Program-made: the position numbers and the translations under genes
Part shown: one piece after another, positions 12,890 to 19,587 of the stretch
Layout: each line of letters begins with the position of its first letter
How positions within the stretch are numbered: position 1 is the stretch's first letter
Notes under the pieces: model-generated
What the model saw: only the letters and a program-made list of their open reading frames with translations
The model's database searches: none
Told to the model about the DNA's origin: nothing
Assembly: GCA_028702545.1 (NCBI GenBank)
Contig: JAQVOQ010000007.1
Location: forward strand, 1 to 22,858
From: Clostridia bacterium
GTDB lineage: Bacteria; Bacillota; Clostridia; Christensenellales; UBA1242
DNA: 22,858 nt
Reading direction: 5' to 3'

Positions 12890-14689
12890 TTATTTTTGTT
12901 CCTTTTTAATAATTAGAGCTAGTTCGTCTAATTGTTTTTGACTGACTGTACCGGGTGCTTTACTCATAAGGCAACTTGCATTTTGAATTTTAGGAAATGC
13001 TATAACATCTTTAATATTATCTGTTTTGCCAAGCAACATAACAAGTCTGTCAAGTCCAAAAGCTATTCCACCATGCGGTGGTGTGCCATAGTTAAATGCA
13101 TCAACAAAAAAACCAAATTGAGTTTTTATGTCCTCTTCTGTAAAGCCTAGTGCCTTAAATGCGCGCTCTTGCACTTCTTTTGTACTAATTCTAATACTTC
13201 CGCCACCTGCTTCTTGACCGTTTATTACCATATCATAGGCTTTTGCTCTTACCGCTTGTGGATTAGTCTCTAATATATGCAAATCTTCATCTTTTGGTGC
13301 TGTGAACGGGTGATGAGCTGCATAATATCGTTTATCTTCCTCGTTATACTCAAACATAGGAAAATCAACAACCCAACTCAAATTATATTCATCTTTGTTT
13401 ATTAACTCAAAATTATTTGCAAGTTCTAACCTCAAGGCGCCAAGTGCTTTGCAAACTACTTCATTATTACCATCAGCAACTATCAAAAGCAAATCACCTT
13501 CTTCTAAATTAGTTACTTTTATAATTTGTGATAATTCTTGTTCGGTTAAAAATTTAGACAAACTCGTGTTAATGCCCTCTACCGTATTTCTTATACTCAT
13601 TAAGCCTTTTGCTTTAAACAACTTAGCTGTATTGGTTAATTTATCTAAATATTTTCTGGCAACTTGTTCATTTAGTCCTTTTGCATTAATCGCCCTAATG
13701 CTACCACCTGCATTAATAGCATTCGCAAACATTTCAAAAGTAGTGCTTGCTAGCGTTTTAGTTAAATCAACAATTTTCATACCAAACCTTAAATCTGGCT
13801 TATCTGAACCATAAATTTCTATCGCTTCTTTGTAAGTTATTTTAGTTAGTGGAGTTTTAACCTCGTAATTTAAGTTATCTTTAAAAATGTTTTTAACTAA
13901 TTGTTCTGCAATAGTCATAATTTTATCTTCTTTATCTATAAAACTCATTTCAATATCTATTTGAGTAAACTCAGGTTGCCTGTCGGCTCTAAGGTCCTCA
14001 TCTCTAAAACATTTTGCTATTTGATAGTAGCGGTCTAATCCACCAATCATAAGTAGTTGTTTATATAATTGTGGACTTTGAGGAAGTGCGTAAAAAGTGC
14101 CGTTATTAACTCTGCTTGGCACTAAATAGTCCCTAGCACCTTCCGGCGTGCTCTTGCCTAAAATTGGAGTTTCGACTTCAATAAAATCCTCGCTCGCTAA
14201 ATAATCCCTTACACTTTTGCTTATATTTGACCTTAAAATAAGGTTGTTTTTAATTTCATTCCTGCGGATATCAATATAACGATATTCTAGTCTAAACATC
14301 TCGTTTCCTATGTTTTTGCCTTCTAGCATAAAAGGCAATGTTTCGCTCTCGCTTAAAATCAATAAATTTTTAGCCAAAATTTCAATTTCGCCAGTGGGTT
14401 TATCAAGCCTAATATTTATCTCTTCTCTTAAACTTACCTCGCCTTCAACCGCAATAACATATTCATATTTTAGCAAACTTGATTTTTTGTTTAACTGCTC
14501 GCTTAAATGCTGAGCATTAAAAACTATTTGCACATCTCCCGACACATCGCGCAAACGTACAAAACTTAAATTACCAAAATCTCTTTTACTAGCTACCCAG
14601 CCCATCAATATTACATTCTCACCCACATTTTTTCGCGTTAAATTACCGCACTTGTGAGTTCTAGTCATTCCGTTTAAAAATTCTGCCAT
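12890..14689 (-). CDS. aspS: Aspartyl-tRNA synthetase
   Basis: AspRS charges tRNA-Asp (or tRNA-Asp and tRNA-Asn in the non-discriminating form). At 599 aa it is the long bacterial type. It has an N-terminal anticodon-binding OB fold (about 1-110, NVILMGWVASKRDFGNLSFVRLRDVSG) and the class II core with IEVETPILGKSTPEGARDYLVPSR. Motif 2 reads YYQIAKCFRDEDLRADRQPEFTQIDIEMSF. The bacterial GAD insertion lies at about 290-420, and motif 3 is GGIAFGLDRLVMLLG near the end. It follows hisS by 2 nt with a GGGGAG ribosome binding site inside the end of hisS. Control is expected through the T-box leader upstream of hisS. Confidence 0.97.
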   Translation of the reverse strand: MAEFLNGMTRTHKCGNLTRKNVGENVILMGWVASKRDFGNLSFVRLRDVSGDVQIVFNAQHLSEQLNKKSSLLKYEYVIAVEGEVSLREEINIRLDKPTGEIEILAKNLLILSESETLPFMLEGKNIGNEMFRLEYRYIDIRRNEIKNNLILRSNISKSVRDYLASEDFIEVETPILGKSTPEGARDYLVPSRVNNGTFYALPQSPQLYKQLLMIGGLDRYYQIAKCFRDEDLRADRQPEFTQIDIEMSFIDKEDKIMTIAEQLVKNIFKDNLNYEVKTPLTKITYKEAIEIYGSDKPDLRFGMKIVDLTKTLASTTFEMFANAINAGGSIRAINAKGLNEQVARKYLDKLTNTAKLFKAKGLMSIRNTVEGINTSLSKFLTEQELSQIIKVTNLEEGDLLLIVADGNNEVVCKALGALRLELANNFELINKDEYNLSWVVDFPMFEYNEEDKRYYAAHHPFTAPKDEDLHILETNPQAVRAKAYDMVINGQEAGGGSIRISTKEVQERAFKALGFTEEDIKTQFGFFVDAFNYGTPPHGGIAFGLDRLVMLLGKTDNIKDVIAFPKIQNASCLMSKAPGTVSQKQLDELALIIKKEQK

Positions 14690-14691
14690 TT

Positions 14692-15954
14692 TTAATTTAA
14701 CTCCCCTAATAAATATTTTACCAAGTCCTTTAATGCTACTAATTTTTCTTCACTTGTAGCCATATCTTTTACTTGTACTTTGCCTTGTTTATATTCGTCT
14801 TCGCCTATTATAACAGCATATTGAGCATTGATTTTTGATGCATATTTTAATTCGGCTTTTAGGTTGCGACTAACTAAATCGTTCTCACAACTTATGCCAT
14901 TTTTCCTTAATTCATTTACAATTTCAACTGCCACTAAATTATTCTCTAACCCAATTTTTGCAATGTATGCATCAACTTTTTTATCTTCTATAATATTTAT
15001 ATTAAATTCTTCAAGTAGCATTAAAATTCGCTCTAATCCCATTCCAAAGCCTACTGCCTCAGTTGGTTTGCCACCTAACTCTTCCACTAAATTATTATAC
15101 CTGCCACCGCCACAAATTACTTTACTTGGGCCCTTAATATCATCTGCTATAACTTCAAAAACTGTACCTGTATAATAATCTAGTCCGCGAACAATTTTGT
15201 CGTTAATTTTATAAGTTATACCCTTTAAGTCAAGCAATTGTTTAACTTGTTCAAAATGTTCTTTGCTTTCTTTACTTAAACTATTTAATATGCTAGGAGC
15301 ACCTTTTACTGCCTCACTGCCCATATCTACTTTGCAATCAAGTAACCTTAAAACATTTTGGTCATATCTTATTTTACAATCCTCACATAAAAAATTTAGT
15401 TTATTTTTAAAATAATCTTTTAACTCTAGTTTATAGTTTTCACGGTCTATCTGACTTCCTATACTGTTAATATTAACGCTAACTTTTTCTATTCCTAAGC
15501 TTTTTATAAAATCAACAGCTATACTAATAACCTCAGCGTCAGCAAGTGGGCTATTGGTACCAAAATATTCAACACCAAATTGATGATGCTCTCTAAGTCT
15601 GCCTTTTTGCGGTCTTTCATACCTAAAAATAGAACTAATATAATAGCATTTAATCGGTTGAGCCTCGTTGAACAGGCCGTTTTCAATATAACTCCTAACA
15701 ACTCCCGCTGTGCCCTCTGGTTTTAAGGTTATGCTTCTATTGCCTTTATCTAAAAAAGTATACATTTCCTTATTTACAATATCTGTGCTTTGTCCCACTC
15801 CGCGCAAAAATAACTCGGTACTCTCAAACATCGGAGTACGAATTTCCTTAGCGTTATATAAAGAGGTAATTTTTCTAATTTTTTCCTCTAAATAATGCCA
15901 CTTATAGCTCTCGGTAGGTAAAATATCTTTTGTTCCTTTTGGTGCGTTAATCAT
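14692..15954 (-). CDS. hisS: Histidyl-tRNA synthetase
   Basis: HisRS is a class II synthetase that charges tRNA-His. The 420-aa protein starts with the diagnostic APKGTKDILPTESYKW. Motif 2 (SSIFRYERPQKGRLREHHQFGVEYFG) and the histidine A motif LDYYTGTVFEV are present, followed by CGGGRYNNLVEELGG. Motif 3 is AVGFGMGLERILMLLE. The C-terminal 90 residues are the anticodon-binding domain. The ATG lies 5 nt after TAGGAG. It is the first gene after the T-box leader and is in operon with aspS and tcdA. Confidence 0.97.
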   Translation of the reverse strand: MINAPKGTKDILPTESYKWHYLEEKIRKITSLYNAKEIRTPMFESTELFLRGVGQSTDIVNKEMYTFLDKGNRSITLKPEGTAGVVRSYIENGLFNEAQPIKCYYISSIFRYERPQKGRLREHHQFGVEYFGTNSPLADAEVISIAVDFIKSLGIEKVSVNINSIGSQIDRENYKLELKDYFKNKLNFLCEDCKIRYDQNVLRLLDCKVDMGSEAVKGAPSILNSLSKESKEHFEQVKQLLDLKGITYKINDKIVRGLDYYTGTVFEVIADDIKGPSKVICGGGRYNNLVEELGGKPTEAVGFGMGLERILMLLEEFNINIIEDKKVDAYIAKIGLENNLVAVEIVNELRKNGISCENDLVSRNLKAELKYASKINAQYAVIIGEDEYKQGKVQVKDMATSEEKLVALKDLVKYLLGELN

Positions 15955-15959
15955 ACTAA

Positions 15960-16186
15960 TCTCCTAAATATAAAATAAACCCCTTAACCACTAAAAATTA
16001 AGCAGTTAAGGGGCGTAAATTTTATTGTTACGCGGTGCCACCCTTGTTTAAAAAACTTATTTTAAAAAAGTTTTTTCTCATCAACTCTTTAACGGAAGCA
16101 AACCGTTGTAGCCTCAAAATTTTCGTCTACACTGCTACTGTTGTGTGTCACTAGCGCCGAGGCACTCACAAAGTCACCACATTTAT
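15960..16186 (-). promoter_or_regulatory. T-box riboswitch leader of hisS-aspS-tcdA
   Basis: The leader carries the canonical T-box sequence AGGGTGGCACCGCG (16044-16031 on the minus strand), part of the antiterminator that reads the uncharged tRNA end. A terminator follows: CCCCTTAAC and GTTAAGGGG (9 bp, 16013-15980), then TTTATTTTATATTT. Upstream of the T-box lies a stem AAAAAACTT / AAGTTTTTT (a stem III candidate) and AACGG/CCGTT. The 5' part has the AGTGC-CTCG-GCGCT hairpin, followed by AGTGACACAC, which contains overlapping GAC (Asp) and CAC (His) codons. Only about 140 nt separate the predicted start from the T-box, so stem I is short. Uncharged tRNA should prevent termination and raise synthetase expression. 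Confidence 0.93.
15980..16013 (-). terminator. Regulated terminator of the T-box leader
   Basis: A perfect 9-bp stem CCCCTTAAC / GTTAAGGGG with a 16-nt interior is followed on the minus strand by TTTATTTTATATTT. It competes with the antiterminator formed by the T-box sequence and sits 26 nt before the hisS ATG, overlapping the region just before its ribosome binding site. Confidence 0.88.
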
Positions 16187-16192
16187 AAGTAT

Positions 16193-16222
16193 ATTATAGC
16201 AATAATACATAGTTTAAGTCAA
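16193..16222 (-). promoter_or_regulatory. Predicted sigma-A promoter of the T-box/hisS operon
   Basis: On the minus strand, -35 TTGACT (16222-16217) and a perfect -10 TATAAT (16198-16193) are separated by 18 nt. The expected start near 16186 defines the 5' end of the T-box leader. The stretch 16223-16304 upstream is very AT-rich, with nothing recognisable in it. Confidence 0.8.
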
Positions 16223-16304
16223 TTAATAAAGTAAATTTGATAAAATAAAAATATTTAAAAATTATTTTATTTTTCTAAAAAATTAAAACATATAAATCTT
16301 AACT

Positions 16305-16432
16305 AAAAAGTGTTTATTTTAGGAAAGTTCAAGGCTCGCCTTGTCACGCAAGACAGGCGCTTAGCAAAACCTAAGTAACTGTTTTGCGTGGGAAAGCAGT
16401 AACGCTGAAATTTTCAAAATAAACACTTTTTT
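16305..16432 (+). repeat. Structured repeat, copy E (intact; 3' end of hslU)
   Basis: The outer arms AAAAAGTGTTTATTTT (16305-16320) and AAAATAAACACTTTTT (16416-16431) form a perfect 16-bp stem. The core reads AGGAAAGTTCAAGGCTCGCC, a variable stem with ACGCAA (16346-16351) pairing with TTGCGT (16384-16389), and GACAGG. CTTAG-CAAAAC-CTAAG, GTAACTG and CAGTAACGCTGAAATTTTC follow. The hslU stop codon lies in the right T-run. On the minus strand it should terminate the dprA-topA-trmFO-hslVU operon. Confidence 0.9.
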
Positions 16433-17735
16433 ATAATACATATTTGGTTAAGTCATACTTTTTAATAGTAGAACCTAACACTTTTTGCACATAAGCTCTA
16501 TCTATTACTACTTTCATAATAGGATGTTCGCCGTTTGCGTTAAATGATATATCTTCTAGTATACTTTCCATAATTGTGTGTAACCTTCTTGCACCGATAT
16601 TTTCTGAGGTATCATTTTCTTTTTCGGCTATTTCAGCGATTTCTTCTAGTGCGTCTTCTGTAAAAGTTAAGTCAATGTTATCAACTTTTAATAGTTCCAT
16701 ATATTGCAAAGTCATTGCATTTTTGGGCTCTTTTAAAATTTTAATAAAATCATCCTTTGTCAAGTTTTTTAACTCAACCCTAATTGGAAAACGTCCTTGA
16801 AATTCTGGAATTAAATTTTCAATTTTAGCTATGTGAAAAGCGCCCGCTGCAATAAATAAAATATGATCGGTTTTAATTGAGCCATATTTTGTGTTAACAG
16901 TACAACCTTCTACAAACGGCAAAATGTCGCGTTGAACGCCTTCTCTGCTTACATCTGGTCCATTACGATTACCTTTTGCAGCTATTTTGTCTATTTCGTC
17001 AATAAAAATTATGCCTTCATTTTCTGCTCTTTTAATAGCCTCTTCGTTTATTGAATCAAGGTCTATCAATTTTGCACTTTCTTCACTAATAAGCAACTTT
17101 TTCGCAGTTAAAACATCCATTTTTTTGCGTTTTTTCTTTTGTGGTAGCATTCCGCCAAAAATATTTCCTATGCTAATAGTTTCCATTCCGCCCGGCATAA
17201 TTTCAACAGGTTTTGGAGTGTCTATTATGTCTAGTTCTATAACATCGTTGTCGTATTTACCGTTTTTTAAGTTTTCTAAAATATCTGTTTTATTTTCGCT
17301 ACTACCCGTTTCTTCAACTCTTTTTGCTGTAAAAATAATATCAAATAATTTTTTTATTGCAAGTTCCTCGGCTTTTACTTCTACTTCTGCAATTTTTTCT
17401 TCTTTTACTAGCCTTACTGCCACTTCTACAAGGTCGCGAATCATACTTTCTACATCTCTTCCAACATAGCCAACTTCAGTAAATTTTGTAGCCTCAACTT
17501 TTACAAAAGGCGACTTAACAAGCTTTGCAAGTCTTCTTGCAATTTCGGTTTTACCAACGCCTGTTGGACCTTTCATAATAATATTTTTTGGCGTAATTTC
17601 TTCCCTTAGCTCTTCGTTTAGTTGGCTACGCCTATAACGGTTTCTAAGAGCAATTGCCACGGCTCTTTTAGCCTCATCTTGCCCTATAATATATTTATCA
17701 AGTTCTTTTACAATTTGTTTTGGTGATAAATTCAT
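16431..17735 (-). CDS. hslU: ATP-dependent protease ATPase subunit HslU (ClpY)
   Basis: HslU is the AAA+ unfoldase ring that feeds proteins to the HslV peptidase. The 434-aa protein starts NLSPKQIVKELDKYIIGQDEAKRAVAIALRNR. It has Walker A GPTGVGKT (56-63) and the pore motif GYVGRDVES. Walker B is IIFIDEIDKIA in the middle of the protein, preceded by the poorly conserved I-domain insertion. A sensor-2 region follows (SENIGARRLHTIMES). The C-terminus DLTKYVL corresponds to the DLSRFIL tail that docks into HslV. It begins 3 nt after hslV. Its stop codon lies inside the T-run of repeat copy E. Confidence 0.97.
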   Translation of the reverse strand: MNLSPKQIVKELDKYIIGQDEAKRAVAIALRNRYRRSQLNEELREEITPKNIIMKGPTGVGKTEIARRLAKLVKSPFVKVEATKFTEVGYVGRDVESMIRDLVEVAVRLVKEEKIAEVEVKAEELAIKKLFDIIFTAKRVEETGSSENKTDILENLKNGKYDNDVIELDIIDTPKPVEIMPGGMETISIGNIFGGMLPQKKKRKKMDVLTAKKLLISEESAKLIDLDSINEEAIKRAENEGIIFIDEIDKIAAKGNRNGPDVSREGVQRDILPFVEGCTVNTKYGSIKTDHILFIAAGAFHIAKIENLIPEFQGRFPIRVELKNLTKDDFIKILKEPKNAMTLQYMELLKVDNIDLTFTEDALEEIAEIAEKENDTSENIGARRLHTIMESILEDISFNANGEHPIMKVVIDRAYVQKVLGSTIKKYDLTKYVL

Positions 17736-17738
17736 TTT

Positions 17739-18275
17739 TTAAACCTCCTCAATGGTGATGTGATGATTTGTGAATACGCAAAGATCACCAGCTATATGTA
17801 ATGCTTTTTCAGCAATTTCTCTCGCTGATAAATTTGTGTTTTCAATCAATGCTTTTGCACTTGCATAGGCATAATTTCCACCACTTCCAATAGCACAAAT
17901 GCCGTTTTCTGGTTCTATAACCTCGCCGTTACCACTTAAAATTAATAACTTTTGATTGTCTGCTATTAACATCATAGCCTCTAATTTTCGTAAAATCTCA
18001 TCATTTCTAAAAGCAAGTGCAAGTTCTACCGCACTACGCATTAAGTTGCCTGAGAATTTGTTTAACATTTCCTCAAATTTTGAGCTTAAACTAAAAGCAT
18101 CCGCAACGCCTCCAGCAAAACCTATTACAACTTTATCGTTATAAATTCTACGCACTTTTACTGCGTTATTTTTCATAATTACATTTTGGCCGAGAGTAAC
18201 TTGACCATCTCCTGCTATTGCTGTTTTACCATTTTTTTTAACAGCTACTATTGTTGTTCCTCTAAATTGTTCCAT
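17739..18275 (-). CDS. hslV: ATP-dependent protease peptidase subunit HslV (ClpQ)
   Basis: HslV is the proteasome-like N-terminal-threonine peptidase that forms the core of HslUV. The 178-aa protein begins MEQFRGTTIVAVKKNGKTAIAGDGQVTLGQ. The catalytic threonine should be Thr7 after removal of a six-residue propeptide (GTT), as in Gram-positive ClpQ. AIAGDGQVT and the GSGGNYAYASAKAL motif are standard. The ATG follows AGGAG by 7 nt and overlaps the end of trmFO by 14 nt. In B. subtilis xerC (codV) lies between trmFO and hslV; it is missing here. Confidence 0.97.
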   Translation of the reverse strand: MEQFRGTTIVAVKKNGKTAIAGDGQVTLGQNVIMKNNAVKVRRIYNDKVVIGFAGGVADAFSLSSKFEEMLNKFSGNLMRSAVELALAFRNDEILRKLEAMMLIADNQKLLILSGNGEVIEPENGICAIGSGGNYAYASAKALIENTNLSAREIAEKALHIAGDLCVFTNHHITIEEV

Positions 18276-19587
18276 CTTTTTCTCCTTTTTTAATTGTTTC
18301 CTTTAAACTATTTAGTGCTTTTTCGGCTAATTTTGCCCGTTTTATTTTTTTGTCTTTAATATCTTCTTTTAACTCGTCAATAATGCGCCAATTAATGTTC
18401 ATCGGTTGAAAATTTTTAACACTAGAATGCGCTATATAATTAGGCATTGCGCCTATTGCCGTACTCGCATCAAAAGTTATAAAAGGTTTATTATTTAAAT
18501 AATTTGCCATATTAATAGCGGCATATAATCCACTTGCAACGCTCTCAATATAACCCTCAACACCGGATAATTGGCCTGCAATAAATATATTACTATGAGA
18601 CTTAACTTGATAATATTTATTTAAAACAGCGGGTGCATTTACAAAAGTATTTCTATGCATAACACCAAATCTTACAAACTCGGCATTTTTAAGAGCTGGT
18701 ATTAAGCCAAACACTCTTTTTTGCTCTATATAAGTTAGGTTAGTTTGAAAACCAACAATATTATATAACTCAGATTTTACAGTTTCTTTTCTTAATTGAA
18801 CAACTGCATAATAAGTTTTTTTTGTTAGTGGATTAACAAGTCCTACGGGTTTTAGTGGTCCAAACAAAAGTGATTTAAAACCTCTTTTTGCCATAACTTC
18901 AACGGGCATACACCCCTCAAAAACTTCTGCGCCTTCAAAATCTTTTAGTTTGGCTGTTTTTGCTAAAATTAGTTCGTTATAAAAAACTTGATATTCTTCT
19001 TTTGTCATAGGACAGTTTAAATAATCGCCATCGCCCTTATCGTAACGGTCAGCAACAAAAGTCTTATTCAAATCTATACTTTCGTGAGTTAAAATTGGTG
19101 CTGCTGCATCAAAAAAGTAAAGATAATTTTGACCTAACAATTCTTTTAAACTCTCGCTTAATGCCTTTGATGTAAGTGGTCCTGTTGCAATTATGGTCGG
19201 CGTATTAACATCTATTTTATCTATTCTTTCGTTTATTACTTTAATGTTTTTGATAGCGTTAATTTTTTCGGTTACGGCCTTACTAAATGCCTCTCTATCA
19301 ACAGCTAATGCACCACCTGCTGGCACACCGTTCTCTTCGGCAGTTTTTATAACAAGGCTATCTAACACCCTTAATTCTTCTTTTAATAACCCCGCGGCAT
19401 TTGTAATTTCGTTTGAACGCAAACTATTAGAACAAACGAGTTCAGCAAAATTAGAACTATGATGTGCAGGAGAATATTCGCTCGGTTTCATTTCGTATAA
19501 ATTAACCAAAAAACCTCGTTTTGCAAGTTGATAACTCGCCTCAACGCCTGCAAGTCCTGCTCCTATAACATTAACCTTTTTACTCAT
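18262..19587 (-). CDS. trmFO: Methylenetetrahydrofolate-tRNA-(uracil-5-)-methyltransferase TrmFO
   Basis: TrmFO is an FAD and folate-dependent enzyme that makes m5U54 in the T-loop of tRNA, found in many Gram-positives. The protein is 441 aa from the start MSKKVNVIGAGLAG, where the FAD Rossmann motif begins immediately. The frame remains open to 19668, but the extra 27 residues lie inside topA and precede the FAD motif, so I reject them. FAELVCSNSLRSNE (Cys52) and EGCMPVEVMAKRG carry the two conserved cysteines; GPLKPVGL and the AGQLSGVEGYIESVASGL motif follow. Its start overlaps the topA stop by 8 nt (ATGAGTAA), so they are coupled. Confidence 0.95.
   Translation of the reverse strand: MSKKVNVIGAGLAGVEASYQLAKRGFLVNLYEMKPSEYSPAHHSSNFAELVCSNSLRSNEITNAAGLLKEELRVLDSLVIKTAEENGVPAGGALAVDREAFSKAVTEKINAIKNIKVINERIDKIDVNTPTIIATGPLTSKALSESLKELLGQNYLYFFDAAAPILTHESIDLNKTFVADRYDKGDGDYLNCPMTKEEYQVFYNELILAKTAKLKDFEGAEVFEGCMPVEVMAKRGFKSLLFGPLKPVGLVNPLTKKTYYAVVQLRKETVKSELYNIVGFQTNLTYIEQKRVFGLIPALKNAEFVRFGVMHRNTFVNAPAVLNKYYQVKSHSNIFIAGQLSGVEGYIESVASGLYAAINMANYLNNKPFITFDASTAIGAMPNYIAHSSVKNFQPMNINWRIIDELKEDIKDKKIKRAKLAEKALNSLKETIKKGEKDGTI

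Noticed and set aside
6690..16432. CRISPR array from the repeated blocks
   Set aside because: Copies are 100-130 bp, few, spread over 10 kb, and internally variable in the stems; there are no short identical repeats with unique spacers and no cas genes.
16305..16432. A genuine rnpB (RNase P RNA) gene
   Set aside because: At about 128 nt it is far too short, lacks most conserved regions, and occurs in several copies.
16987..17469. Plus-strand open frame of 160 codons inside hslU
   Set aside because: It is antisense to a clearly conserved gene, is rich in Ser/Ile/Leu from complementary AT-rich codons, and shows no recognisable motif.
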